In this document: positions 45,395 to 54,281 of the stretch, in pieces | Position numbering within the stretch: the stretch's first letter is position 1 | Layout of the letters: every line of letters starts with the position of its first letter | DNA from: Pseudoalteromonas shioyasakiensis | GTDB lineage: Bacteria; Pseudomonadota; Gammaproteobacteria; Enterobacterales; Alteromonadaceae | NCBI RefSeq assembly: GCF_001550135.1 | Contig: NZ_LRUE01000013.1 | Location: forward strand, 207,025-271,024 | DNA: 64,000 nucleotides | Reading direction: 5' to 3' | Program-made: the position numbers and the translations under genes | The notes under the pieces: generated by a model | What the model saw: only the letters and a program-made list of their open reading frames with translations | Told to the model about the DNA's origin: nothing | Databases searched by the model: none

Positions 45395-46948
45395 ATGATC
45401 ACTGGTAAATTAAAAAGCGATATTGATAAGTTATGGGAAGAGTTCTGGACGGGCGGTATCGCTAACCCTCTGACCGTTATCGAACAAATCACTTTTTTAA
45501 TGTATGCCCGTTTGCTCGACTTACATGAGCAGCGCGATGAAAAACGCCAAAAGCTAAGAGGCGGAGAGTTCAAGCGCCGCTTTAGTGACGACCAACAACA
45601 TATTCGTTGGCACCGTTTTATACATCAAGATAAAGACAGCATGTTAAAAGTGGTGCGTGATGAGGTTTTTCCTCATTTCAAAAGCACTTCGGGTGAAGGT
45701 TCATTGTTTGCTGAGTTTATGAAAGATGCACAATGCATGATCCAAAAACCAACGTTAATGGAATCCGCGGTTGAGATGATCAACAAATTGCCATTGGAAG
45801 ACAGCGATACCAAAGGTGATTTATATGAATATCTTCTAAGCAAGCTAACAACAGCAGGCATTAATGGTCAGTTTAGAACACCGCGCCATATCATTCGCGC
45901 CATGATCGAAATGCTAGACCCAACTCATGAAGATCGCATTATCGACCCTAGCTGTGGTACTGCCGGGTTCTTAACGGTGGCATATGAGTACTTAATGGAG
46001 AAATATACCTCTCCTGAAGGTATTCATACTGAAACAGTAGTGAATGAAAAAGGCGAAGAGCAAAAGGTAAATATCTTTAGTGGTGATTTACTGGTTGAAC
46101 ATCGTGATCATGTCAATACCGATATGTTTCATGGCTTCGATTTTGATACCACCATGTTACGTATCGCCGCCATGAACTTAGTAATGCATGGTGTGACAGA
46201 GCCAGATATTCATTACCAAGACACATTAAGTGGCAGCTTTACAGAGCGTTTCCCAACGCAAAGTAAAGACTCTTATACCATATGCGCAGCCAACCCACCG
46301 TTCAAAGGCTCATTAGATGAAGAAGACGTAGACCCTGCAATATTGCGTATGGTGAAAACCAAAAAGACAGAGCTATTGTTTGTTGCCCAAATTCTTCGGT
46401 TACTGAAAAATGGTGGTAAAGCCGCGATTATCGTGCCTGATGGTGTGCTATTTGGGTCATCAAATGCGCATCAACAATTACGTAAACACATAGTTGAAAA
46501 TAATGAACTTCAAGGTGTTGTTTCATTACCATCTGGCGTATTTAAACCATACGCTGGGGTATCTACCGCTGTTCTTTTTATTACCAAAGGCTCTCAAACA
46601 GACCATGTTTGGTTTTACGACTTACAAGCAGATGGATTCTCATTAGATGATAAGCGCACTCCGATTAAAGATAACGACCTGCCTGATTTAGTAGCCAAGT
46701 TTAAAGCCCGTGATAAGTCGGAAGCTGACTCAGAATTAAATGATCGTGTTGTAAGAGATAACAAGAAATATTTCTGGGTCAGTAAAAAGGAAATCGCAGA
46801 ACAAAAATATGATTTAACAGTAAATCGTTACAAAAAAGATGATTATAAAGAAGAAATTTTTGAAGACCCTAAGGTCATTTTAAATTCATTAGTGAAACTT
46901 GAAAAAGAAATTTTAGCGGACTTGCAAGATTTGGAGGCAATGTTGTGA
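45395..46948 (+). CDS. hsdM: Type I restriction-modification methyltransferase subunit M
   Basis: This 517-residue N6-adenine methyltransferase has an N-terminal HsdM helical domain (about 1-130), the SAM-binding motif DPSCGTAGFL near 184 and the catalytic motif NPPF near 300. It pairs with HsdS for site recognition. It overlaps the hsdS start by four bases. Confidence 0.96.
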   Translation: MITGKLKSDIDKLWEEFWTGGIANPLTVIEQITFLMYARLLDLHEQRDEKRQKLRGGEFKRRFSDDQQHIRWHRFIHQDKDSMLKVVRDEVFPHFKSTSGEGSLFAEFMKDAQCMIQKPTLMESAVEMINKLPLEDSDTKGDLYEYLLSKLTTAGINGQFRTPRHIIRAMIEMLDPTHEDRIIDPSCGTAGFLTVAYEYLMEKYTSPEGIHTETVVNEKGEEQKVNIFSGDLLVEHRDHVNTDMFHGFDFDTTMLRIAAMNLVMHGVTEPDIHYQDTLSGSFTERFPTQSKDSYTICAANPPFKGSLDEEDVDPAILRMVKTKKTELLFVAQILRLLKNGGKAAIIVPDGVLFGSSNAHQQLRKHIVENNELQGVVSLPSGVFKPYAGVSTAVLFITKGSQTDHVWFYDLQADGFSLDDKRTPIKDNDLPDLVAKFKARDKSEADSELNDRVVRDNKKYFWVSKKEIAEQKYDLTVNRYKKDDYKEEIFEDPKVILNSLVKLEKEILADLQDLEAML

Positions 46949-48141
46949 GTTGGCCTTTAGTTGAGATTGGTAAACTTGTTAGTAAAGTTCAAACTTGGAA
47001 CCCAACAAAATCTGAAAATACCGATTCATTTAATTATGTTGATTTAAGTTCGGTTGATAAAGCTAACAAGGTTATAGATAGCGCATTAGTACCAAAGGTT
47101 TTGCCAAGTGAAGCTCCTAGTAGGGCTAGACAATTAATTTGCCATAATGACGTAATAGTGGCTACCGTAAGACCGAACCTCAATGGGGTTGCACTAGTGC
47201 CTAAACAATTACATGGCTCAACTGCATCAACAGGTTATTGTGTTTTGAGACCAATACCTGAAAAGTTATGCGCCAAGTATTTGTTTTATTGGGTACAAAC
47301 TAGCTCTTTTGTTTCAGATATGATGTCTAAGGCAACAGGGGCGAATTACCCGGCAGTTTCGGATAAGACTGTTAAAGGTAATAAAATTCCACTACCACCA
47401 CTTGATGAGCAAAAACGAATCGCTGCGATTTTAGATAAAGCCGACAGCGTGCGCCGCAAACGCCAACAAGCCATAGAACTCGCCGACGACTTCCTCCGCA
47501 GCGTATTCCTAAATATGTTTGGTGACCCTGTTGCTAACCCCAAATGTTGGGAGTTGAGATCAATGAAAGATCTAATTCACATCCAAGGTGGTTATGCGTT
47601 TAAAAGTGGTGACTTTGAGGAAACTGGAGTTCCAGTAGTCAAGATTGGCAATGCTAACAAGGTTGGTTTTACGACAAAAGGTATAGCGTTTATAAATCCT
47701 AAGAATCCTGAAAAGTTAAAGCAGTATGAACTGCAAGCTGGCGACTTACTTATGAGCTTAACTGGGACGGTAGGTAAGGATGATTATGCAAATGTTACAG
47801 AAGTGACTGACGAATACGAAAAATACTACCTTAATCAGCGCGTGGCAAAAATCAAGGTTGTTGAGAACTCTTTAACAAAAAACTATCTGAAGTACTTTCT
47901 TGGCGAACCAAGAATTAAAGCAGAGATAACTAAAAATAATAGAGGTGTGAGACAAGCCAATATTAGTAACGCAGATATTTATGACTTAAACATGCCTTTG
48001 CCACCAAGAGAATTGTTAGAAAAATTTGATTTAATCTTGAGCCAGATTCAAAAGATGCAGCGAAAAACAAGCATAGTACCTAGAATCAACGAAGAGTTTT
48101 TTAGTTCATTGAGTCAAAAAGCATTTTCTGGTGAATTATGA
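46945..48141 (+). CDS. hsdS: Type I restriction-modification specificity subunit S
   Basis: This 398-residue protein has two target-recognition domains separated by conserved helices. The first ends with PLPPLDEQKRIAAILDKAD (about 151-169) followed by the spacer helix RRKRQQAIELADDFLRSVF, and the second ends with NMPLPPRELLEKFDLILSQI. Both TRDs look intact. The DNA sequence recognised cannot be told. Confidence 0.94.
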   Translation: MSWPLVEIGKLVSKVQTWNPTKSENTDSFNYVDLSSVDKANKVIDSALVPKVLPSEAPSRARQLICHNDVIVATVRPNLNGVALVPKQLHGSTASTGYCVLRPIPEKLCAKYLFYWVQTSSFVSDMMSKATGANYPAVSDKTVKGNKIPLPPLDEQKRIAAILDKADSVRRKRQQAIELADDFLRSVFLNMFGDPVANPKCWELRSMKDLIHIQGGYAFKSGDFEETGVPVVKIGNANKVGFTTKGIAFINPKNPEKLKQYELQAGDLLMSLTGTVGKDDYANVTEVTDEYEKYYLNQRVAKIKVVENSLTKNYLKYFLGEPRIKAEITKNNRGVRQANISNADIYDLNMPLPPRELLEKFDLILSQIQKMQRKTSIVPRINEEFFSSLSQKAFSGEL

Positions 48142-48183
48142 ATTTAACAAGGATGTGAGTTTTTAGCTCTACAACATAAAAAT

Positions 48184-49968
48184 ATGAAAATCACAAAATT
48201 ATCATTAACCAATTTTAAGTCATTTAAACAAGAGCAAACTATAGATTTCGCGCCTGTAACTTTATTATTTGGTCCTAATAGTGTCGGCAAAAGCTCGGTA
48301 TTGATGGCACTATTCTATCTTCAGCAAATTTTGGACAAAGGGCAATGTGACCCTCAACGAATAGAAGCATTAGGCAGTAAGTTAGTTGGTGGTTTTAAAA
48401 ACCTTGTTCATCGCAGGAACTTAAAAGAATCCATAACAATACGAATAGAGTATGACAAAGGAAATCGAGTCGGAAATAGCTATGATTTCTTAGCAGATCT
48501 ACTTGAAGAAGATGAGCTTGATGTTCGTATTAGCAGCCCAGTCATTGATGTTGAAAAGGTAACATTAGAGTTTGTTATCTCATGGGCAGAACAACATCAA
48601 ACGGCCTATGTCTCAAATTATAAAGTGTGGTTTGATGGTGTTGAGATTGCCGAAGTTTCTTCTGATGCGGGATTAAAGCAACCACAAATAACCAGCTTAA
48701 ATTATTTGCACCCTCTGCTCTTGCCAGAAGATCATGATGATTGGTTGATTGATTGTTTTGATAGTGACTTGCCAATTCATAATGGGCTTTATGACAAAAT
48801 TTTAGACTTAAAGGGTATTTACAATCCTACTCATAGAGAAATTGCTCAAGGTGCAGATGTTCCGTTTGATGGAGATGACGAACCTAAAGTATTCACTGAC
48901 GATTGTTTTGTTTCTGACTTTCATGAAGCGATTAATGATGAACGTGATATTCGGAACAAATATGAGAGTGCTGACAACTTAATAGTAGTTGAAGGCGAAA
49001 CTTTAATTCACGTACCTATTGGCATAGAAGGTATATCAGGTGCATTACCACCATTAGGAAGAAAGCTTAAATCATCACTAAGCTTGGATAACGAAAAACA
49101 AAATGAAGTGTTTGTTGAGCTACTTAGCGACATTCTTGTAGCTCCATTAGATAACCTTAAAAAGCTGTTAAATGACAGCCTGTGTATTGGTCCATTAAGA
49201 GGAATACCTGATTCCTTACATCAACCGAACCCATATGTAGAACAAAAAGATTGGCATGACGGTTTGGCAGCGTGGGACGTATTAGCTAGAGGTGATAGCG
49301 AGCTAATTACCTCAGTAGATCAGTGGATCTCTCAAGATAACAAATTAGCTTTGGGTTACGGCTTAGCTCATAAAGTTGAGCAACACTTTGAAGAATTAGC
49401 CAGAGAACATCCTACAGGTGCATTGCATCATGCAGAAATGAAGCTCGAAGAATTAATATCTGAATATGCTAATTTTTCCGCGGCAGTACCACCTGATTAT
49501 TTTCCTGAATCGAAATACTCATATACGTTATACGATTTAAATAATGATATGCCCGTCACTCCTAGTGATATAGGTGTAGGTATTTCTCAATTAATGCCGT
49601 TGGTAGTCGCAGCCCTAAGCAGAAATAAAGGGGTTATTGCTTGTGAGCAACCTGAATTACATGTTCATCCTCGAATACAAGTCGCCATTGGTGATTTACT
49701 AACACAAACCGGGCGAGCAACTAACTTCTTAATAGAAACACACAGTGAACATTTAATACTTCGCTTGAGAAAACGTGTAAGGCAAACAACTGATGAAGAG
49801 TTACCTGAAGGATTTAAGCCAGTTGATAAAGATGATATTTCAATTGTTTACTTTGAACCATCTGACGAAGGTGTTATCGCCCGACGAATCAAACTAGATG
49901 AAGACGGTGAATTTACATCTAAATGGCCTCAAGGCTTCTTCTCTGAACGTAGAGAGGAGTATTTATAA
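48184..49968 (+). CDS. AAA family ATPase with DUF3696-like C-terminus
   Basis: This 594-residue ABC-type ATPase is of the OLD/RecF-like kind. The P-loop GPNSVGKSSVLMALF is at residues 29-43, with ISQLMPLVVAAL near 465 (signature region), IACEQPELHVHPRIQ near 483 (Walker B) and IETHSEHLILRLRKRV near 515. It ends WPQGFFSERREEYL, as in DUF3696 proteins. No TOPRIM nuclease is fused. Its stop overlaps the start of the next gene by one base, so the pair is likely a two-component defence unit. It is embedded between hsdS and mcrB. Confidence 0.86.
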   Translation: MKITKLSLTNFKSFKQEQTIDFAPVTLLFGPNSVGKSSVLMALFYLQQILDKGQCDPQRIEALGSKLVGGFKNLVHRRNLKESITIRIEYDKGNRVGNSYDFLADLLEEDELDVRISSPVIDVEKVTLEFVISWAEQHQTAYVSNYKVWFDGVEIAEVSSDAGLKQPQITSLNYLHPLLLPEDHDDWLIDCFDSDLPIHNGLYDKILDLKGIYNPTHREIAQGADVPFDGDDEPKVFTDDCFVSDFHEAINDERDIRNKYESADNLIVVEGETLIHVPIGIEGISGALPPLGRKLKSSLSLDNEKQNEVFVELLSDILVAPLDNLKKLLNDSLCIGPLRGIPDSLHQPNPYVEQKDWHDGLAAWDVLARGDSELITSVDQWISQDNKLALGYGLAHKVEQHFEELAREHPTGALHHAEMKLEELISEYANFSAAVPPDYFPESKYSYTLYDLNNDMPVTPSDIGVGISQLMPLVVAALSRNKGVIACEQPELHVHPRIQVAIGDLLTQTGRATNFLIETHSEHLILRLRKRVRQTTDEELPEGFKPVDKDDISIVYFEPSDEGVIARRIKLDEDGEFTSKWPQGFFSERREEYL

Positions 49969-50885
49969 TGTTGGTGGAACACTTAGTTGAGCCGGAATTT
50001 TTAACTGAGGTTGTTACGTCCCGTCGGAATTTCAACGACTTCCTTAGAGAGTTTTCAAGACAATCACCTAGAGTTGTTGGTAAGTTACAAAAGTTTAGTA
50101 AGTTCAGAAGAAAAACGCTTCAGGTGCAGGGCGAAGAAGTAAATGAAGATCAGCAAACTATGTTGATTGAATTACTTCAGTTTATTGAAGAGACTTGTTT
50201 AGTTAATAGGAACTCTGGAATAGATGGAAATCTTAGCTTTCTCGAAAATTGCATAAACGCGCATCAGCAATCACCCTCGCATGTTTTTTGTTTAAATGAA
50301 CCAGCAGGTCAAGCTGTGAGGGGCATTGATTTTATTTATTCTGCTGATTTGAACGATGGTATTCGATCTCTTCCTAATCAAAGATTAGTGCAAAAAAGCT
50401 TGGATGAAATGGTGCAAGCAACGGCCGATTTTCTAAGGCTATCCTCTCGAATTACCTTTGTAGATCCATATTTTAGTCATCGCCCCGCTATGTTAAACCC
50501 GATGGTTAAATTTATAGAGCTTTGCGGTGCTAACTCACCCGTCGAAAGTAAAGAAATTACTATATTGCTAAAAGACCGTGCAGATGTACCTTCGATTCAG
50601 TTTTTGATGAATGCAATAACCACACATATCGACTTTAATTCAACAGGTATTGCTTCATTAACGTTAACTTCATTGATAGAAAGAGATAACGGTGAAGCTT
50701 TGCACAACAGGTACATCATTAGTGAGCTTGGTGCATTACATTGGGGAATAGGGTTGGATGAGCGTAATTCAGAAGTAAATGATGATGTGGTTATGCTTAA
50801 CGATGAAATATTTAGCAAACGCTCAGAACAATACTGTGAGCTTAAGGCTTTTGATGTTAAAGAGTCAGTGACACTAAAGTTTTAA
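49968..50885 (+). CDS. Unknown partner of the AAA ATPase, possibly PLD-like
   Basis: This 305-residue protein is coupled to the ATPase by a one-base overlap. The N-terminal 100 residues are helical and basic. The C-terminal half has RITFVDPYFSH (about 163-173) and LHNRYIISELGALHWGIGLDE (about 244-264), reminiscent of the DPYF and H-x-(K/R) core of phospholipase D-like nucleases, in which the H-N-R would replace H-x-K. Only one such half-motif is seen, so a dimer would be needed. It is most likely the effector of the ATPase. The fold assignment is tentative. Confidence 0.6.
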   Translation: MLVEHLVEPEFLTEVVTSRRNFNDFLREFSRQSPRVVGKLQKFSKFRRKTLQVQGEEVNEDQQTMLIELLQFIEETCLVNRNSGIDGNLSFLENCINAHQQSPSHVFCLNEPAGQAVRGIDFIYSADLNDGIRSLPNQRLVQKSLDEMVQATADFLRLSSRITFVDPYFSHRPAMLNPMVKFIELCGANSPVESKEITILLKDRADVPSIQFLMNAITTHIDFNSTGIASLTLTSLIERDNGEALHNRYIISELGALHWGIGLDERNSEVNDDVVMLNDEIFSKRSEQYCELKAFDVKESVTLKF

Positions 50886-50901
50886 AATATGGATTTAATA
50901 C

Positions 50902-52812
50902 ATGGATTTTTTCATTAAAGAACATTTTGATTTACTTAATAAGTGGCAAGGTAAAAAAAGTAATCCTCAAAAGATAGAACAAAAACAAGATTACCCGCAA
51001 TTAAAAGATGCATACGCTATAACTGAGCGGTGGGCTAAAGCATTACAGAAAAAAATGTTCCCATCTGGAACGGTAAAAATTAGAAAAAGCCCAATTAATC
51101 AAGGTGGTAACTTTTTCTCTTACAACTGGGCCAAAATATACCCATTTAAAGACTCCCCAGAATACTTGGCATATACGGTAGGCATAGATACGGATTGTTT
51201 TACTGTCAAAATTGATACGGTTAACGCTAAAAAAGGTCTTAGAGAAAAATATCTAGCTATTCGTGGAGAAGACTACGCAGGTTCTGGGATCGTGAGTACT
51301 CTTCCTTCAAACGAAGGTTTACAAAAATTTAGCTCGATATCTGAATTAGTGGATTGGAGTGAAGCTGAAATATATAAGTTTTCATTGGGCTATGATGAGG
51401 TGGCGCAAATTCTTGAACAGTCAAAACAGGTAAAAGAGCCTAAGGCAGAGTATTCAATGGATGATGCCCCGACTTCCCTTAACACCATATTATATGGCCC
51501 ACCGGGTACGGGAAAAACATACCACACTGTTGAGGCTGCTGTTAAAGCTGCGGAGCCTAGTTTCCAAGCAAGTTCAAGAAAAGAGCTGAAGGCAAAGTAT
51601 GACTCATTGGTAGAAGAAAAACGAGTTCGATTTGTTACGTTTCATCAAAGTTATGGTTACGAAGAATTTGTTGAGGGCTTGAAAGCAAATTCAAATAACG
51701 GAGAAATTTCTTATGATGTTGAACCCGGTATATTTAAGCAAATTTGTGAAGATGCTCGCCAAGGGGTTGAGCCAGATAATGATCCTCTAGAACAAGCAAT
51801 AGAGCTGTTTAAAGCCGAATTAGAAGAAACCTCTACTATTACGCTAAAGACACTTCGTGGAAATGATTTTGATGTGCAATATCATGGCAACACTACGTTT
51901 AGAGTGTTCCCAGAAGCAACTTCACACGAAGATTTAGGAAGGGGATACCCTGTTTCAATTGATAACATACGAAAGTTATATCGCGGGTTAAGTGTTAAGA
52001 AAATTTATAATTCATCGTATGTTAAATCGATCCTTAACCATATTAAAAAAACATATAACGTAAATGATTTTGAAGCGCCGAAACAAGGTGAAGCTAAAAA
52101 CTTTGTACTTGTAATTGATGAAATAAATAGGGGTAACATTTCAAAAATATTTGGTGAATTGATTACCCTAATAGAGGAATCGAAAAGGTCTGGAGAGAAG
52201 CAAGACGAAGCATTAGAAGTTGTTTTGCCAAATTCAGGTGAAGCGTTTAGTGTTCCAGAAAACTTGTATCTAATCGGAACTATGAATACGGCGGATCGCT
52301 CATTAGCAATGATGGACACTGCGCTTCGTCGCCGCTTTGATTTTGTCGAAATGATGCCTAGACCTGAGTTGTTTAATGAGGTGTCAATTAACGGTATAGA
52401 TTTGGAAGCACTACTTAGCAAGATGAATCAGCGCATTGAAGTACTTTACGACAGAGAGCATACACTTGGTCATGCTTTTTTCATCCCTGTTAAAGATTTA
52501 GTAGGCAAACAGGACTTAGCATTTGGAACTCTAAAGTCAGTATTTAAAAACAAAATAATTCCATTGCTAGAAGAGTACTTTTTTGAGGACTGGAATAAAA
52601 TACGATTAGTACTTGGTGATAACCAAAAAGTCGAAGAGCTGCAATTTGTAAGAGAAGAAAAACAATCGTTTGATAGCTTGTTTGGCAATAACCACGGTTT
52701 GAATAATTATCAACAAGAAGAAAAAAGCTATACGCTTTTGCCTTTTGATAATGATGTGTGGAATAAGCCGGAAGCATACATAGGCATTTATAAAGCACAA
52801 AAAGAAGATTAA
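50902..52812 (+). CDS. mcrB: McrB-like GTPase subunit of a modification-dependent restriction system
   Basis: This 636-residue AAA+ protein has an N-terminal domain (about 1-170) likely to bind DNA and differing from E. coli McrB. Walker A LYGPPGTGKTYHT is near 200, VLVIDEINRGNISKIFGELI near 408 (Walker B), and the McrB signature MNTADRSLAMMDTALRRRF near 460. It pairs with McrC, whose start is only four bases after its stop. The target is usually methylated or otherwise modified DNA. Confidence 0.9.
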   Translation: MDFFIKEHFDLLNKWQGKKSNPQKIEQKQDYPQLKDAYAITERWAKALQKKMFPSGTVKIRKSPINQGGNFFSYNWAKIYPFKDSPEYLAYTVGIDTDCFTVKIDTVNAKKGLREKYLAIRGEDYAGSGIVSTLPSNEGLQKFSSISELVDWSEAEIYKFSLGYDEVAQILEQSKQVKEPKAEYSMDDAPTSLNTILYGPPGTGKTYHTVEAAVKAAEPSFQASSRKELKAKYDSLVEEKRVRFVTFHQSYGYEEFVEGLKANSNNGEISYDVEPGIFKQICEDARQGVEPDNDPLEQAIELFKAELEETSTITLKTLRGNDFDVQYHGNTTFRVFPEATSHEDLGRGYPVSIDNIRKLYRGLSVKKIYNSSYVKSILNHIKKTYNVNDFEAPKQGEAKNFVLVIDEINRGNISKIFGELITLIEESKRSGEKQDEALEVVLPNSGEAFSVPENLYLIGTMNTADRSLAMMDTALRRRFDFVEMMPRPELFNEVSINGIDLEALLSKMNQRIEVLYDREHTLGHAFFIPVKDLVGKQDLAFGTLKSVFKNKIIPLLEEYFFEDWNKIRLVLGDNQKVEELQFVREEKQSFDSLFGNNHGLNNYQQEEKSYTLLPFDNDVWNKPEAYIGIYKAQKED

Positions 52813-52815
52813 GCA

Positions 52816-54165
52816 GTGAAAAGGATTCAAGCTGCAATAACAGTATTTGAATTTGGCTATTTAGGTGTTGGCGAAAAAGCAAAGCATTCGAAACGCATAA
52901 GTAGAATCAGTCAATCATCATTCGCTTACTTGAAGCAACTTTGCCTATGTGACGAATCTGAAAGCCGATTTCTGACTTTAAAGAGTATAGATAATACCGA
53001 GGTACTCCAACTCCAGAACTATGCCGGGGTGCTGTTTACGCCAGATGGCACTCAAATTGAAGTTTTGCCTAAGATCGGTCGAAAGCTGGGTGGCGAAGAC
53101 GGTCAAGCTAGAGCACGTAATTCATTGCTGAATATGTTGGCAACACTAGGCTCCTTCCGTCATATTAGTACCAATAGTGCCAATTTATCTAAGTCTAGAA
53201 TGCCACTACTTGAAGTATTTATTAGTCAATTCCTTGATTCAGTGAACGTACTGATTAAAAAGGGGCTACGAAGTGATTATATTGGATGTGAAAACAACCT
53301 CTCTTTTTTGAAGGGAAAATTGCTAGTAAGTAAGCAGTTGAAAAAGAACTCAATTAATAAACATAAATTTTATGTTGAACATGATGAGTTTGTACTTGAT
53401 AGACCAGTTAATAGGTTAATTCACTTAGCATTAACTAAAGTCTCAACTTATTCTTCTAGTGCTGCAAACCAAAAATTAGCTAAAGAACTTTTATTTGCTT
53501 TTACAGGTATCCCTTTAAGCACAAATGTTAAAAATGATTTGTCTGCCGTTAAGTTAGATCGGGGGATGAATTATTATAAAGAACCCTTTGACTGGGCTAA
53601 GTTAATTCTCGAAGGATTTTCTCCCTTGACGATGACGGGCAGCAGTTATGCGTCATCGTTATTATTTCCACTAGAAACTGTTTTCGAAAGCTATGTAGCT
53701 TCAATTTTAGCAACGCAGATACCTAAAAATATGACTCTTGAGACTCAAGCAAAAGCTGAATCGCTAGTGTCATTCAATAAACGAAAATTTTTTCGTTTAC
53801 AACCAGACCTCCTCATTACAGAAAGTAGAAAGAGAATTGTAGTATTAGATACAAAATGGAAATTAATCGACAGTAGAAAAGACAATGGCACTGATAAATT
53901 TGGGTTGTCACAGAGCGATTTGTATCAAATGTTTGCTTACGGGCACAAATACTTATCTGGTTATGGAGAACTGTTCTTGATCTATCCCAGTCATGATGAC
54001 TTCATTGAACCCATTGAATTCCCATTCGCATACAGTAATGAATTAAAACTATGGATAATTCCTTTTGATGTTTCAGATAATGTTGATGATAACAAAAGGC
54101 TTATATTTCCCTCCAATAGCACTTTTCAAACATCAACAAGGGTAAATAAATTCACCAAAATGTAA
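52816..54165 (+). CDS. mcrC: McrC-like nuclease subunit
   Basis: This 449-residue protein starts with GTG at 52816. The N-terminal part includes LQNYAGVLFTPDGTQIEVLPKI (about 65-86), typical of McrC. The C-terminal PD-(D/E)XK nuclease has LQPDLLITESRKRIVVLDTKWK near 326-347, with the catalytic Asp, Asp and Lys visible. It joins McrB to cut DNA. The gene closes the compact operon that starts at hsdR. Confidence 0.92.
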   Translation: MKRIQAAITVFEFGYLGVGEKAKHSKRISRISQSSFAYLKQLCLCDESESRFLTLKSIDNTEVLQLQNYAGVLFTPDGTQIEVLPKIGRKLGGEDGQARARNSLLNMLATLGSFRHISTNSANLSKSRMPLLEVFISQFLDSVNVLIKKGLRSDYIGCENNLSFLKGKLLVSKQLKKNSINKHKFYVEHDEFVLDRPVNRLIHLALTKVSTYSSSAANQKLAKELLFAFTGIPLSTNVKNDLSAVKLDRGMNYYKEPFDWAKLILEGFSPLTMTGSSYASSLLFPLETVFESYVASILATQIPKNMTLETQAKAESLVSFNKRKFFRLQPDLLITESRKRIVVLDTKWKLIDSRKDNGTDKFGLSQSDLYQMFAYGHKYLSGYGELFLIYPSHDDFIEPIEFPFAYSNELKLWIIPFDVSDNVDDNKRLIFPSNSTFQTSTRVNKFTKM

Positions 54166-54227
54166 TCATTATTACATTTGTTTTTGTTTTTTTTAGATAA
54201 AATCCATATAAAACAATAAGATAAATT

Positions 54228-54243
54228 TTGGCATCAAGATTGT
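54228..54243 (+). promoter_or_regulatory. Weaker sigma-54-like promoter upstream of the DUF2130 gene
   Basis: TTGGCATCAAGATTGT has GG at 54230-54231 and, ten bases later, GT at 54242-54243 in place of GC. The -24 half is good and the -12 half imperfect. It lies 38 bases before the ATG at 54282. It may be a second target of the sigma-54 activator, or chance. Confidence 0.35.
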
Positions 54244-54281
54244 AATAGTTGGCATGTGTTTAACTATTGTGAGATTTTGCC

